A stretch of DNA of 64,000 nt from positions 372,001 to 436,000 of the forward strand of contig CBDFLL010000004.1 of the NCBI GenBank assembly GCA_965249205.1, written 5' to 3'. This DNA comes from JAQBVV01 sp965249205 (GTDB lineage: Bacteria; Acidobacteriota; Vicinamibacteria; Vicinamibacterales; UBA2999). The notes below the pieces were generated by a model, which made no database searches, was not told the DNA's origin, and worked only from the letters and a program-made list of their open reading frames with translations. This document shows positions 17,043-25,247 of this stretch, piece by piece (position 1 is the stretch's first letter; every line of letters starts with the position of its first letter). The position numbers and the translations under genes were made by a program.

Positions 17043-18943
17043 CGGATGAAAGCACGGCCCTCATCGTCGCCGTTGCGCTGGCTGCGGGCGTGTCGGTTCA
17101 ATGCGTTGCCAAGCTGGTTCGCGTACCGGCGATTGTCCTCCTGTTGGCGGCAGGCGCGGCGCTCGGGCCTGAAGGCCTAGGATGGGTTCGGCCCGCCGCG
17201 CTCGGTGAAAGCCTCTTTATCCTTGTCGATTTCGCCGTCGCCATCATCCTGTTCGAGGGTGCGCTCAATCTCGATGTCGCGCGACTCCGGCGCGAAGAAC
17301 GCGTCATCCGGCTCCTCGTCAGCATCGGCGCACTCATCACTCTGGCAGGTGCCACGCTAGCCGCGCGCGTATGGCTGCTGTGGCCGTGGCCGCTCGCGAT
17401 TCTGTTCGGTGCGCTGGTCGTGGTCACCGGTCCAACCGTTGTCGGTCCGCTCGTGCGGAACCTCCGCCTCAGGCCGCGACTACAGACGGTGCTCGAAGCC
17501 GAGGGAGTGTTCATCGATCCGATCGGTGCGCTTCTGGCCGTGCTCGTGCTGCAGGTGACGTTGGCGACCGATCCATCTCAGGCGGCGGCCGGCATGCGCG
17601 ACCTCGTTGTGCGAGTGGTGGCCGGGCTCGCCATCGGCGCTGCTGGCGGATTCACCCTGACGCTGTTGCTGCGCTTCGAGAAGCTGGTGCGCGGTCTCGA
17701 GAACATTCTGGTCCTGGCATTCGTCACGCTGATCTTTCACTTAGGTGAGCATGTGCTCAGCCAGAGTGGTCTCATCGCCGTCACCGTCGCCGGCGTCATT
17801 GTCGGCAACCACGAGAATCCGGTGATCGACGACCTGCGGGAGTTCAAGGATCAGCTTACGCTCTTGCTGATCGGCACGATCTTCATCCTGTTGGCAGCCG
17901 ATGTGGGTATGGCGGAGGTGGAGGCGCTCGGCTGGCAGGGTGCGGCCGTGGTCGGCACGCTAATCGTGGTTGTGCGCCCGGCGAGCGTGTGGTTCGTCAC
18001 GCGCGGCGCCGAACTTGCCGCGAAGGAGCGCGTGTTCCTGGCGGCGCTGGCGCCGCGGGGCATCGTGGCGGCTGCCGTGGCGTCGCTGATTGCCAGGACC
18101 TTGGACAGCAGCGGCATAGCGGGCGGAGACGCGTTGCGTGCGCTGGTCTTCCTGGTGATTTCAGGGACTGTGGCGGCGGCCGCGCTCGTCGCGTGGCCGC
18201 TGTCGGCGGCGCTTGGTCTTCGGCTCGCCGCGCGGGATCGCATCGCGGTGCTCGGCGCGCAGGGACTCGGGCTCGCGCTGGCGACCGAGCTTCGGGCGCG
18301 CGGCGCCAGCGTCGTCTTGATCGACAACGATCCGCAACGGTGCCACGCGGCCGAGCGCAAAGGGTTCACGGTCGTGTTCGGTGATGGCCTACAGGAGCGC
18401 ACGTTGCGGCGCGCCCGCATCGAGCTGGCCGGCACCGTCGTGGGCGCCACGTTCAACGAGAACCTCAACAGCCAGTTCGTTCGTTATGCCAGACATGAAT
18501 TCGACGTGCCGACGGGACTGGTGTCGGTGAGTTCAGCCAGCGGAGACAGCGCCCCAGAGCATGTCGCCAGACATCGCGCCGACGTGCTTTTCGATGGTCC
18601 CCACGATCTGGAGCGGTGGGACGTGCGTTGGCGCCAGGCGGAAGTGACGACCGGCCTTTTTGAGTTTCGCGAGGCGCAGAAATCCGCCGAGGAGTTGTCT
18701 GACGCGCAGGCCGCTGTCGACCGTCGCTCGGACACCTATGTGATCCTGGCCCTGCACAGGCACCGCCACGTCGCGCCGATGGCGCGCTCCGTCAGATTGC
18801 GGTCCGGCGATCGAGCCTCGATCGCTCTGTACCTGCGTGCGAAGGAGCAAGCCATCGTGGAGCTCGCCCTCCAAGGCTGGCACCTCCTCCCCGCGGGTGC
18901 CGATTCTGCAGGGTCCGACGCGATCTTCGCCGCACCGCCGTAG
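17039..18943 (+). CDS. CPA1-type Na+/H+ exchanger with C-terminal TrkA-N (RCK) domain
   Basis: GTG at 17039 gives a 634-residue protein. About 395 N-terminal residues form a multi-helix exchanger domain with FEGALNLD, TGPTVVGPL and FIDPIGALLAV, typical of CPA1 transporters. A cytoplasmic Rossmann-type TrkA-N domain (about 400-520; VLGAQGLGLALATELRARGASVVLIDND) probably senses nucleotide. A further about 110 residues look like a TrkA-C-type regulatory end. The start overlaps the stop of the glgX remnant (GTGA), so part of the original upstream region may have been lost. Confidence 0.9.
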   Translation: MTDESTALIVAVALAAGVSVQCVAKLVRVPAIVLLLAAGAALGPEGLGWVRPAALGESLFILVDFAVAIILFEGALNLDVARLRREERVIRLLVSIGALITLAGATLAARVWLLWPWPLAILFGALVVVTGPTVVGPLVRNLRLRPRLQTVLEAEGVFIDPIGALLAVLVLQVTLATDPSQAAAGMRDLVVRVVAGLAIGAAGGFTLTLLLRFEKLVRGLENILVLAFVTLIFHLGEHVLSQSGLIAVTVAGVIVGNHENPVIDDLREFKDQLTLLLIGTIFILLAADVGMAEVEALGWQGAAVVGTLIVVVRPASVWFVTRGAELAAKERVFLAALAPRGIVAAAVASLIARTLDSSGIAGGDALRALVFLVISGTVAAAALVAWPLSAALGLRLAARDRIAVLGAQGLGLALATELRARGASVVLIDNDPQRCHAAERKGFTVVFGDGLQERTLRRARIELAGTVVGATFNENLNSQFVRYARHEFDVPTGLVSVSSASGDSAPEHVARHRADVLFDGPHDLERWDVRWRQAEVTTGLFEFREAQKSAEELSDAQAAVDRRSDTYVILALHRHRHVAPMARSVRLRSGDRASIALYLRAKEQAIVELALQGWHLLPAGADSAGSDAIFAAPP

Positions 18944-19188
18944 CGGGCAGGCCCTCTGTCAGGTTAGCCAGCAGCGCCAGGCTCGAGGCCGAGCGGGCAG
19001 CCCCAGTTGTCATCGCCGCCATGGTCGGGCAAATCCTCTGGTTTTGGCTCCACACCGATGTTTCTTGACTGGCGGGGCGCTAAGAGGCACACTGACCGTC
19101 TAATTTTTTAAGTACAGTTGCCTAGGGTTGGATAGCGTAAGGGTTGCGCGCGCCGGCGGGCTGTACGCCAGGTAGAAGGAGGGGGTGT

Positions 19189-21366
19189 ATGCGTTCGAAA
19201 GATCTCTATTGGGGGATCGTGACGTTGGGCGTTGCTGCGAGCCTCGTGGCATCGCTGGTGGTCGTCAATGCGGGACAGGGCGGTGAACCTGCCGTCGCCA
19301 TTGATAACGACGACGTCGGAGGGGTGGTGACCGGTCCGAATGGCCCGGAAGCAGGGGTTTGGGTCATCGCGGAGACCACCAACCTGCCCACGCGTCTGGT
19401 TAAGAGCGTCGTGACCGACGACGAGGGCCGCTACGTCGTGCCCGACTTGCCTGACGCCGAATACGACGTATGGGTCCGTGGTTACGGCCTCGTCGATTCG
19501 CCAAAGGTCATGACGACGCCAGGAAATATCGTGAACCTGACGGCCGTCGTCGCACCCGACGAGCGGGCCGCAGCCGAGTACTACCCGGCGCAGTACTGGT
19601 ACTCGATGCTTGAGTTGCCGCCACCGAGTGACTTCCCCGGAACGGGGCCGGCGGGCAATGGTATTGCTGAGAACATCCACAGCCAGGGCGCCTTTGTCGC
19701 TCGGGTCGTCAACACCGACGGCTGCGCGGGCTGCCATCAGATGGGCAACAAGGCCACCCGCACGATCCCACAGAGCATCCTCGACGAGACGGAAGACTCA
19801 AGGGGAGCCTGGGACCGTCGGCTGCTGTCGGGCCAGGCTGGCGGTGGTATGAGCGCCAGGTTCAACCAGGTGGGCCTGGACCGCACGCTGGGGATGTTTG
19901 CGGACTGGACGGACCGGATTGCCGACGGCGAGCTGCCCTCGGCAGAGCCACCTCGTCCGCAGGGCCGCGAGCGGGACGTGGTCGTCACGGTATGGGACTG
20001 GGCGGACCCGAAGGTCTATCTGCATGATGCGATCTCAAGTGACAAACGCGATCCGACGGTCAACGCGAACGGTCCCATCTACGGGGCGCTCGAAGCGAGC
20101 GCCGACTACATGTCGGTCATCGATCCGGTCACCCACACATCGAGCCGGATTCAGTTGACTCCTCGCGATCCGAATACTCCGAGCTCCGGCGACAATCCGC
20201 CGGCCGCGCCGTCCCCGTACTGGGGCGACGAGGTGATCTGGAACAGCCAGACGAGTGCCCACAGCTTCGCCATGGACGGGCAGGGTCGTGTGTGGTCGGC
20301 GTCGATCGTTCGAGGGCGCGACACGCCGGCGTGGTGTCGTGAGGGGTCGGATCATCCGTCTGCGAAGCTGTTTCCGATCAATTCGTCCAGCCGCGGGCTG
20401 ATCATGTACGACCCGGAAACGGAGCAGACGCATACGATCGACACCTGTTTCTCCTATGGCCACGTGAATTTCGACGAGAACGACGTGCTCTGGTCGTCGT
20501 TCGGGCCCACCGGCGTCGAGGGATGGTTCGACGTGAAGATCTGGGACGAGACGGGCGACGAGCAACTGGCCCAGGGCTGGACGCCGTTTGTGCTCGACTA
20601 CAACGGCAACGGGACACGTGACGCCTACACCGAGCCGGATGCGCCCGAGGATCCGACCATGGACAAACGGCTGGCCATTCAGTTCTACGGTGACTCGCCG
20701 GCGCTCGACGGCTCGATCTGGGGATCGGTGCGGGGCATGCCGGGCGCGCTCGGTCGGATGGTGCCTGGTGACAACCCGTCAGAGACGGCCCTCGTCGAGG
20801 TCTACGAGGTGCCGTGGGACAACCCCAACGCGCCGGAACAGGGCTTTGGACCGCGCGGCATGGACGTCGACAGCGATAGTGTCGTCTGGACGGTCCTGTC
20901 GAGCGGACACCTCTCTAGCTTCGACCGCCGCAAGTGTACCGGCGCACTCAACGGTCCCACCGCATCAGGGCAGCATTGCCCCGAAGGGTGGACGCTCTAT
21001 CCGCTGCCAGGGCCGAACTACAAGGGAGCCGTCGATAACGCCAGCGCCGATTCGGCGTACTACAACTTCTCCGATCGATTCGACATGCTCGGTGTGGGCA
21101 CCGAAGTGTCGTTGGTGACGGGAAACCTGTCCGAGGGGCTACTGGCGCTTGTGGATGACAACCTTCTGACGTTTCGCGTGCCGTATCCGATGGGCTTCTT
21201 CGCGAAGGGGATCGACGGCCGCATCGACGATGCGAGCACCGGTTGGAAGGGAAAGGGCGTTTACACTCCGGTGTCGACACGAGCGCCGTTCCACATGGAA
21301 ACCGGCAAGGGGACCACGCCCAAGCTCGTGAAGTTCCAGGTGCGACCGAACCCACTCGCTAAGTAA
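19189..21366 (+). CDS. exported carboxypeptidase-regulatory / heme c / propeller-like protein
   Basis: ATG at 19189 has a strong ribosome site (AAGGAGGGGG) upstream. It gives 725 residues with a signal anchor (7-28). A CarboxypepD_reg-like beta-sandwich (about 40-115; GVVTGPNGPEAGVWVIAE) comes first. A heme c site, CAGCH at about 178-182, follows. The rest (about 280-720) contains repeated blade-like segments such as HSFAMDGQGRVWSAS and GHVNFDENDVLWSS, resembling streptogramin-lyase/NHL propellers. Heme c plus a propeller suggests a periplasmic oxidoreductase. The substrate is unknown. A rho-independent terminator lies just after the stop. Confidence 0.8.
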   Translation: MRSKDLYWGIVTLGVAASLVASLVVVNAGQGGEPAVAIDNDDVGGVVTGPNGPEAGVWVIAETTNLPTRLVKSVVTDDEGRYVVPDLPDAEYDVWVRGYGLVDSPKVMTTPGNIVNLTAVVAPDERAAAEYYPAQYWYSMLELPPPSDFPGTGPAGNGIAENIHSQGAFVARVVNTDGCAGCHQMGNKATRTIPQSILDETEDSRGAWDRRLLSGQAGGGMSARFNQVGLDRTLGMFADWTDRIADGELPSAEPPRPQGRERDVVVTVWDWADPKVYLHDAISSDKRDPTVNANGPIYGALEASADYMSVIDPVTHTSSRIQLTPRDPNTPSSGDNPPAAPSPYWGDEVIWNSQTSAHSFAMDGQGRVWSASIVRGRDTPAWCREGSDHPSAKLFPINSSSRGLIMYDPETEQTHTIDTCFSYGHVNFDENDVLWSSFGPTGVEGWFDVKIWDETGDEQLAQGWTPFVLDYNGNGTRDAYTEPDAPEDPTMDKRLAIQFYGDSPALDGSIWGSVRGMPGALGRMVPGDNPSETALVEVYEVPWDNPNAPEQGFGPRGMDVDSDSVVWTVLSSGHLSSFDRRKCTGALNGPTASGQHCPEGWTLYPLPGPNYKGAVDNASADSAYYNFSDRFDMLGVGTEVSLVTGNLSEGLLALVDDNLLTFRVPYPMGFFAKGIDGRIDDASTGWKGKGVYTPVSTRAPFHMETGKGTTPKLVKFQVRPNPLAK

Positions 21367-21398
21367 GCAGTAGGATAGGTTAGGCGCGGCGTGATGTG

Positions 21399-21434
21399 GT
21401 AGAGGCGGGCTTCCGAGCCCGCCTCTACTTTTTT
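21399..21434 (+). terminator. rho-independent terminator
   Basis: GTAGAGGCGGGC (21399-21410) pairs perfectly with GCCCGCCTCTAC (21417-21428) around a 6-base loop. Six T residues follow (21429-21434). It ends the propeller gene and lies between convergent genes. Confidence 0.92.
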
Positions 21435-21449
21435 CTGCTTGGCGTATGT

Positions 21450-21842
21450 CTACTTGGCGAGAGACCGCAGATGGTTCACGACGTTCCAGACCTCGTCGTC
21501 GGAAAGCCGGTTGCCCCACGGAATCATATCGAAATTCGGCGGGACGCCGTTCTTGATCGAGTCGAAGACGTTGCCGTCGGTGGAGCCGTGATCCCACGTC
21601 GCGTCGGTGAGGTCCGGCGAGTCCGGAATCAGGTCGTTGCCCACTCCGCCTTCCGCGGTGCGGCCGTGGCACGACGCACAGTACTGGTTGTAGCTTGCCT
21701 GCCCGGCGGCGATAGACTCCGGAGTTGCCGCGACCGGGTTTTCGAGCGCTGCTGCGTCGGGATTCCCCTGGGCCATGGTGACGCTTCCGAGACCTGCGAG
21801 GGCGAGCGTTGCGATGAAACTAGAGAAGAGACGTGAATTCAC
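21450..21842 (-). CDS. small exported cytochrome c
   Basis: The 130-residue protein has a signal peptide (1-25, cleavage near TMAQ) and one class I-type cytochrome c domain. CASCH is the heme site, PDLTD and NGVPPNFDMIPWGNRL follow, with Met in the expected distal-ligand zone. It is divergent from the G8-domain gene (start 21964), with 121 bp between, and convergent with the heme/propeller gene. It is a plausible soluble electron acceptor for the exported heme protein next door (inference). Confidence 0.9.
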   Translation of the reverse strand: MNSRLFSSFIATLALAGLGSVTMAQGNPDAAALENPVAATPESIAAGQASYNQYCASCHGRTAEGGVGNDLIPDSPDLTDATWDHGSTDGNVFDSIKNGVPPNFDMIPWGNRLSDDEVWNVVNHLRSLAK

Positions 21843-21963
21843 GGGATATGCTCCTGTCAGCTTGAGAGTCAGTGCTCATTCTACCGTCGTTGACGGCCGG
21901 TCTGTACTGCGGGGCCGACCGGCCCACCGTGCTATATTTCGCGCATTCCCAAAGGAGGCGCCC

Positions 21964-24156
21964 GTGTCTGCCAAAATCACTCGGACCGTCGTTGCACTGT
22001 GTGTCGCAATCTCCGGCCTGTTCTGCGCCGCGCAGCCAGCTGTGGCTCAGGACTCACCCACCCACACAGCGCCGCTCAGCGGCGTGCCGCAGGGGGTCCC
22101 GTACTTCTGCGCGAGTCCCAGCCTGACGAGCGCCACCAGCGGGGTGTGGTCGGACCCGGAGACCTGGTCTCCCCAGCGGGTGCCTGGCGTCGACGAGAAG
22201 GTGCGTATAGAGGCCGGTCACGACGTTGTCTACGATGCAGCCAGCGACGTCCGACTCGATTGCATCGAGGTGAACGGACGCCTCAGGTTCAGTACCGACG
22301 CCAGCACGCGGATGCGGATCGTCAATCTGACCGTCATGGATGACGGGGTTCTTGAAATCGGGACTGAAGCACAACCAGTGGCGCCGGATGCCACCGCTGA
22401 AATCATCATTGCGGACCAGGTCATTGACGGCAGCCTCGATCCCGCGCAGCTTGGAACGGGTGTTCAGAGCCTTGGCACGGTCCGAATGCACGGCGCGGTC
22501 AAGTCGACCACGTTCCTGCGGCTGGCTGCCGAGCCGCTCGCCGGACAGACCACGCTGCTGTTTGAAGACGAACCAGTTGGTTGGGCGGCCGGCGACGAGG
22601 TTGTGATTCCCGACACGCGGCAACTGCGAGAACGCGAGCGCCGTCAGGGCTTTGTCTCTCGTGATGAAAAGCTCCGGATCGCGTCGGTGGCGGGCAACCA
22701 GGTCACGCTACAGTCCGCGCTCCAGTACGACCACGGCGGGGCGCGAACGCCGGACGACACGCTCGAGTTCCTTCCGCACGTTGGCAATCTCACGCGCAAT
22801 ATCGTCGTTCGCTCCGAGAACCCGGAGGGCACGCGCGGACACACGATCTTCATGGCGCGCGCCAGCGTTGATATTCGCTATGTGGCGGTGCAGGGCATGG
22901 GACGCACCAAGATGGGGCCGCTCGACAATACGGTGTTCGACGCTGAGGGTAACGTCGTGCACGCCGGAGAGAACCAGATCGGGCGTTATGCGATCCATTT
23001 CCATCACAACTTCGGTCCGACGACGCCGCCCGAGAACGGCTACCAGTTCACACTTATCGGCAACGCGGTGGACGAGGCCCCGAAGTGGGGAGTCACGGTC
23101 CACAATAGCCACTACGGCCTTGTCCAGGACAACGTTGTGTACAACACCGGAGGCGCGGGGATCGCCACCGAGGACGGCAACGAGGCGTTCAACGTGTTTG
23201 AACACAACTTCGCGCTGCGGATCGAGGGTTCTGGCGACTTCGCGCCGCGGAGCGGCTACGGTGGACCGACGGCGGACCCTGGAGGCGAGGGGGCCGGGTT
23301 GTGGTTCCGTGGGCCGCACAATTACATCCGTAACAACGTAGCGGCCAACGCCGACGCCGTTGGCTTCGGGCTGGCCGCTGGCGGGCTCGGCTCGGTCAGG
23401 ATCCCAGCGTTCAAGGGCGCCGATCCGACCGTGGACAGTGAAACGGTCATGCTCGATACGACCATTTCGGGGGTGCTCGAGTTTACGAACAACGAGGCCT
23501 ACGGCGCGATACAGGCGGGCGCGGTGTGGGGCTGGAACGGCGAGGTCACGGATTTTCGCGTCTGGCATCCCTCGCGGCATGGCGTGACCGCGACGCCCAC
23601 AGACAGGCTGGTCGTCGATCGGTTGACTGTCCGCGGCGACAGATCGACACTCGTGAGCGATCTCGATGCTCCGGTGGGCCTCTGGTTCTCGAACTATGCG
23701 GCAAAGAGTGTGGCAGTCAGAGACGTTGATATTCAGGGGCTTCGCGTAGGCGTGGCCAGCCCGTTCTACCCAAACCAGGCGCGGCTGGAGCCGGGTCGTG
23801 GCGACGGGTCAGTCGTGATCGAGAACGGGTACTTTCGCAACCACATTGGTGTCGTGGTCGCCACCGGGTACGCGTCGGACAGCGAGTTGGCGCGAGCCGC
23901 CAAACGCTCGGTCGTGCGTAACGCCACCTTCGAGCCGCTGGATCTGCCGGGACGCTCGATGTACGCGCCCGCCGCTGTCTCGATGAACTACAGAATGGCG
24001 CCGGGCGACGAGGAGCCGCGCGACCCGATCGAGATCATCGGCTTCAACGGACGGTCCGGCGACGACTTCAAGGTGTACTACTCGCTGGATGCGCCTCCCG
24101 ACGTCGCACCCTGTCACGAGACGCAGTCTGACATCACGGGGTGGGTGTGCAGGTAG
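21964..24156 (+). CDS. exported G8-domain, right-handed beta-helix protein
   Basis: GTG at 21964 is chosen because AAAGGAGG sits about 6 bases upstream and a signal peptide follows (cleavage near AVAQ, residue 25). The 730-residue protein has a G8 domain (about 52-110; SGVWSDPETWSPQRVPGVDEKV). A long parallel beta-helix region follows, with IHFHHN, NSHYGLVQDNVVYNTGGAGI and NNVAANADAVGFG turns. This order is shared with the CEMIP/PKHD1L1 type of extracellular protein, some of which act on polysaccharides. Which glycan, if any, is cleaved here is unknown. Confidence 0.85.
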   Translation: MSAKITRTVVALCVAISGLFCAAQPAVAQDSPTHTAPLSGVPQGVPYFCASPSLTSATSGVWSDPETWSPQRVPGVDEKVRIEAGHDVVYDAASDVRLDCIEVNGRLRFSTDASTRMRIVNLTVMDDGVLEIGTEAQPVAPDATAEIIIADQVIDGSLDPAQLGTGVQSLGTVRMHGAVKSTTFLRLAAEPLAGQTTLLFEDEPVGWAAGDEVVIPDTRQLRERERRQGFVSRDEKLRIASVAGNQVTLQSALQYDHGGARTPDDTLEFLPHVGNLTRNIVVRSENPEGTRGHTIFMARASVDIRYVAVQGMGRTKMGPLDNTVFDAEGNVVHAGENQIGRYAIHFHHNFGPTTPPENGYQFTLIGNAVDEAPKWGVTVHNSHYGLVQDNVVYNTGGAGIATEDGNEAFNVFEHNFALRIEGSGDFAPRSGYGGPTADPGGEGAGLWFRGPHNYIRNNVAANADAVGFGLAAGGLGSVRIPAFKGADPTVDSETVMLDTTISGVLEFTNNEAYGAIQAGAVWGWNGEVTDFRVWHPSRHGVTATPTDRLVVDRLTVRGDRSTLVSDLDAPVGLWFSNYAAKSVAVRDVDIQGLRVGVASPFYPNQARLEPGRGDGSVVIENGYFRNHIGVVVATGYASDSELARAAKRSVVRNATFEPLDLPGRSMYAPAAVSMNYRMAPGDEEPRDPIEIIGFNGRSGDDFKVYYSLDAPPDVAPCHETQSDITGWVCR

Positions 24157-24259
24157 GGCATACAGGAATGCGTGTCACTGTGACCGGACGCGCGCTGTGC
24201 AAGTTGGGGCCGGTGGCGGGCCGGACTGCTGAGGGTCGGTTGTCAGAAGGAGATCGTCA

Positions 24260-25171
24260 ATGAGGAGACTCTACGTGCTCGCCGGCCTGCTGACCGTCGG
24301 TGCTCTCGGGATTGCGCTGGCTGGTAACGGGGCCCGTCTCACGGCCCAGCAGGCGGAGGCCCGCGTCATCGAAACTGAAGAGGTGCGTGACAACCTTTTT
24401 GTGTTGCGGGGCGGTGGTGGCAACACGGCGGCATTGATCGGCCCTGACGGCGTGACACTGGTGGACACGAAAATACCAGGCTGGGGGCAGACGCTGCTCG
24501 ATAGTGTGTCAGCATTGACCGACCTTCCCGTAACGACGCTCATCAATACCCATAGCCACTTCGATCACGTCGGCGGCAACCCGGAGTTACCGGCCGATAT
24601 CCAGATCGTGGCCCACGAAAACTCGGCGACCAACATGTTGGAAATGCGCCCGGTCACCGGTTTCGGGCCGCAGAACATGACGTTCGAGGGCGATCGCGGC
24701 ATGCCGACCGACACGTTCACCGACAGGTTCACACTGGGTAGCGGCGACGCGCAGATCGAGCTCTACTACTTTGGCCGCGCCCACACGAATGGGGACGTCT
24801 GGGTGGTGTTTCCGGCGCTGAGCGTGATGCATAGCGGCGATGCCTTCTCCGGCAAGAACCTCCCGATTATGGACGCCAACAACGGCGGCAGCGCGATGGA
24901 GTTCCCAGCGACGCTTCGGAAGGTGATCGATGCTCTCGAGGTCGACACGATCATCACCGGGCACAGCACGTTGATGACGATGGACGATCTCCGCGAGTAT
25001 GCCGACTTCACGGTCGAGTTCCTGGAGGCGATGCGCGCGGCGAAGGCCGCAGGCCAGTCGGCGGAGGATGCGGCCGAGAACTGGACGCCGTCAGCGCGCT
25101 TTGAGGGCTACGCCGTCCCGGAGGCGCGGCTGCTGGCAAACGTGCAGACGCTCTTCGGAGAGTTGCCGTAG
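24260..25171 (+). CDS. exported metallo-beta-lactamase-fold hydrolase
   Basis: The 303-residue protein has a signal peptide (1-29) and the metal-binding HSHFDHVGG motif at about 98-106. AHTNGDVWVVF and MHSGDAFSG supply the later metal His and Asp, and ITGHS the final His. AAGGAGATCGTC before ATG 24260 is a good ribosome site. The family covers lactonases, quinoprotein-relay proteins and other exported hydrolases, so the substrate cannot be named. It is 103 bp downstream of the G8-domain gene in the same direction and may be co-transcribed. Confidence 0.88.
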   Translation: MRRLYVLAGLLTVGALGIALAGNGARLTAQQAEARVIETEEVRDNLFVLRGGGGNTAALIGPDGVTLVDTKIPGWGQTLLDSVSALTDLPVTTLINTHSHFDHVGGNPELPADIQIVAHENSATNMLEMRPVTGFGPQNMTFEGDRGMPTDTFTDRFTLGSGDAQIELYYFGRAHTNGDVWVVFPALSVMHSGDAFSGKNLPIMDANNGGSAMEFPATLRKVIDALEVDTIITGHSTLMTMDDLREYADFTVEFLEAMRAAKAAGQSAEDAAENWTPSARFEGYAVPEARLLANVQTLFGELP

Positions 25172-25247
25172 TCGATACTCACCGCGCGTGCCGGCGCCCC
25201 GACATCCCGGGCGCGGATGCAACGGCAGCGAAGCTCAGCGACGGGGC

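Noticed and set aside
25172..25247. Possible terminator between the metallo-hydrolase and fadE genes
   Set aside because: The gap is GC-rich with weak complementarity, but no stable stem followed by a T run could be defined.
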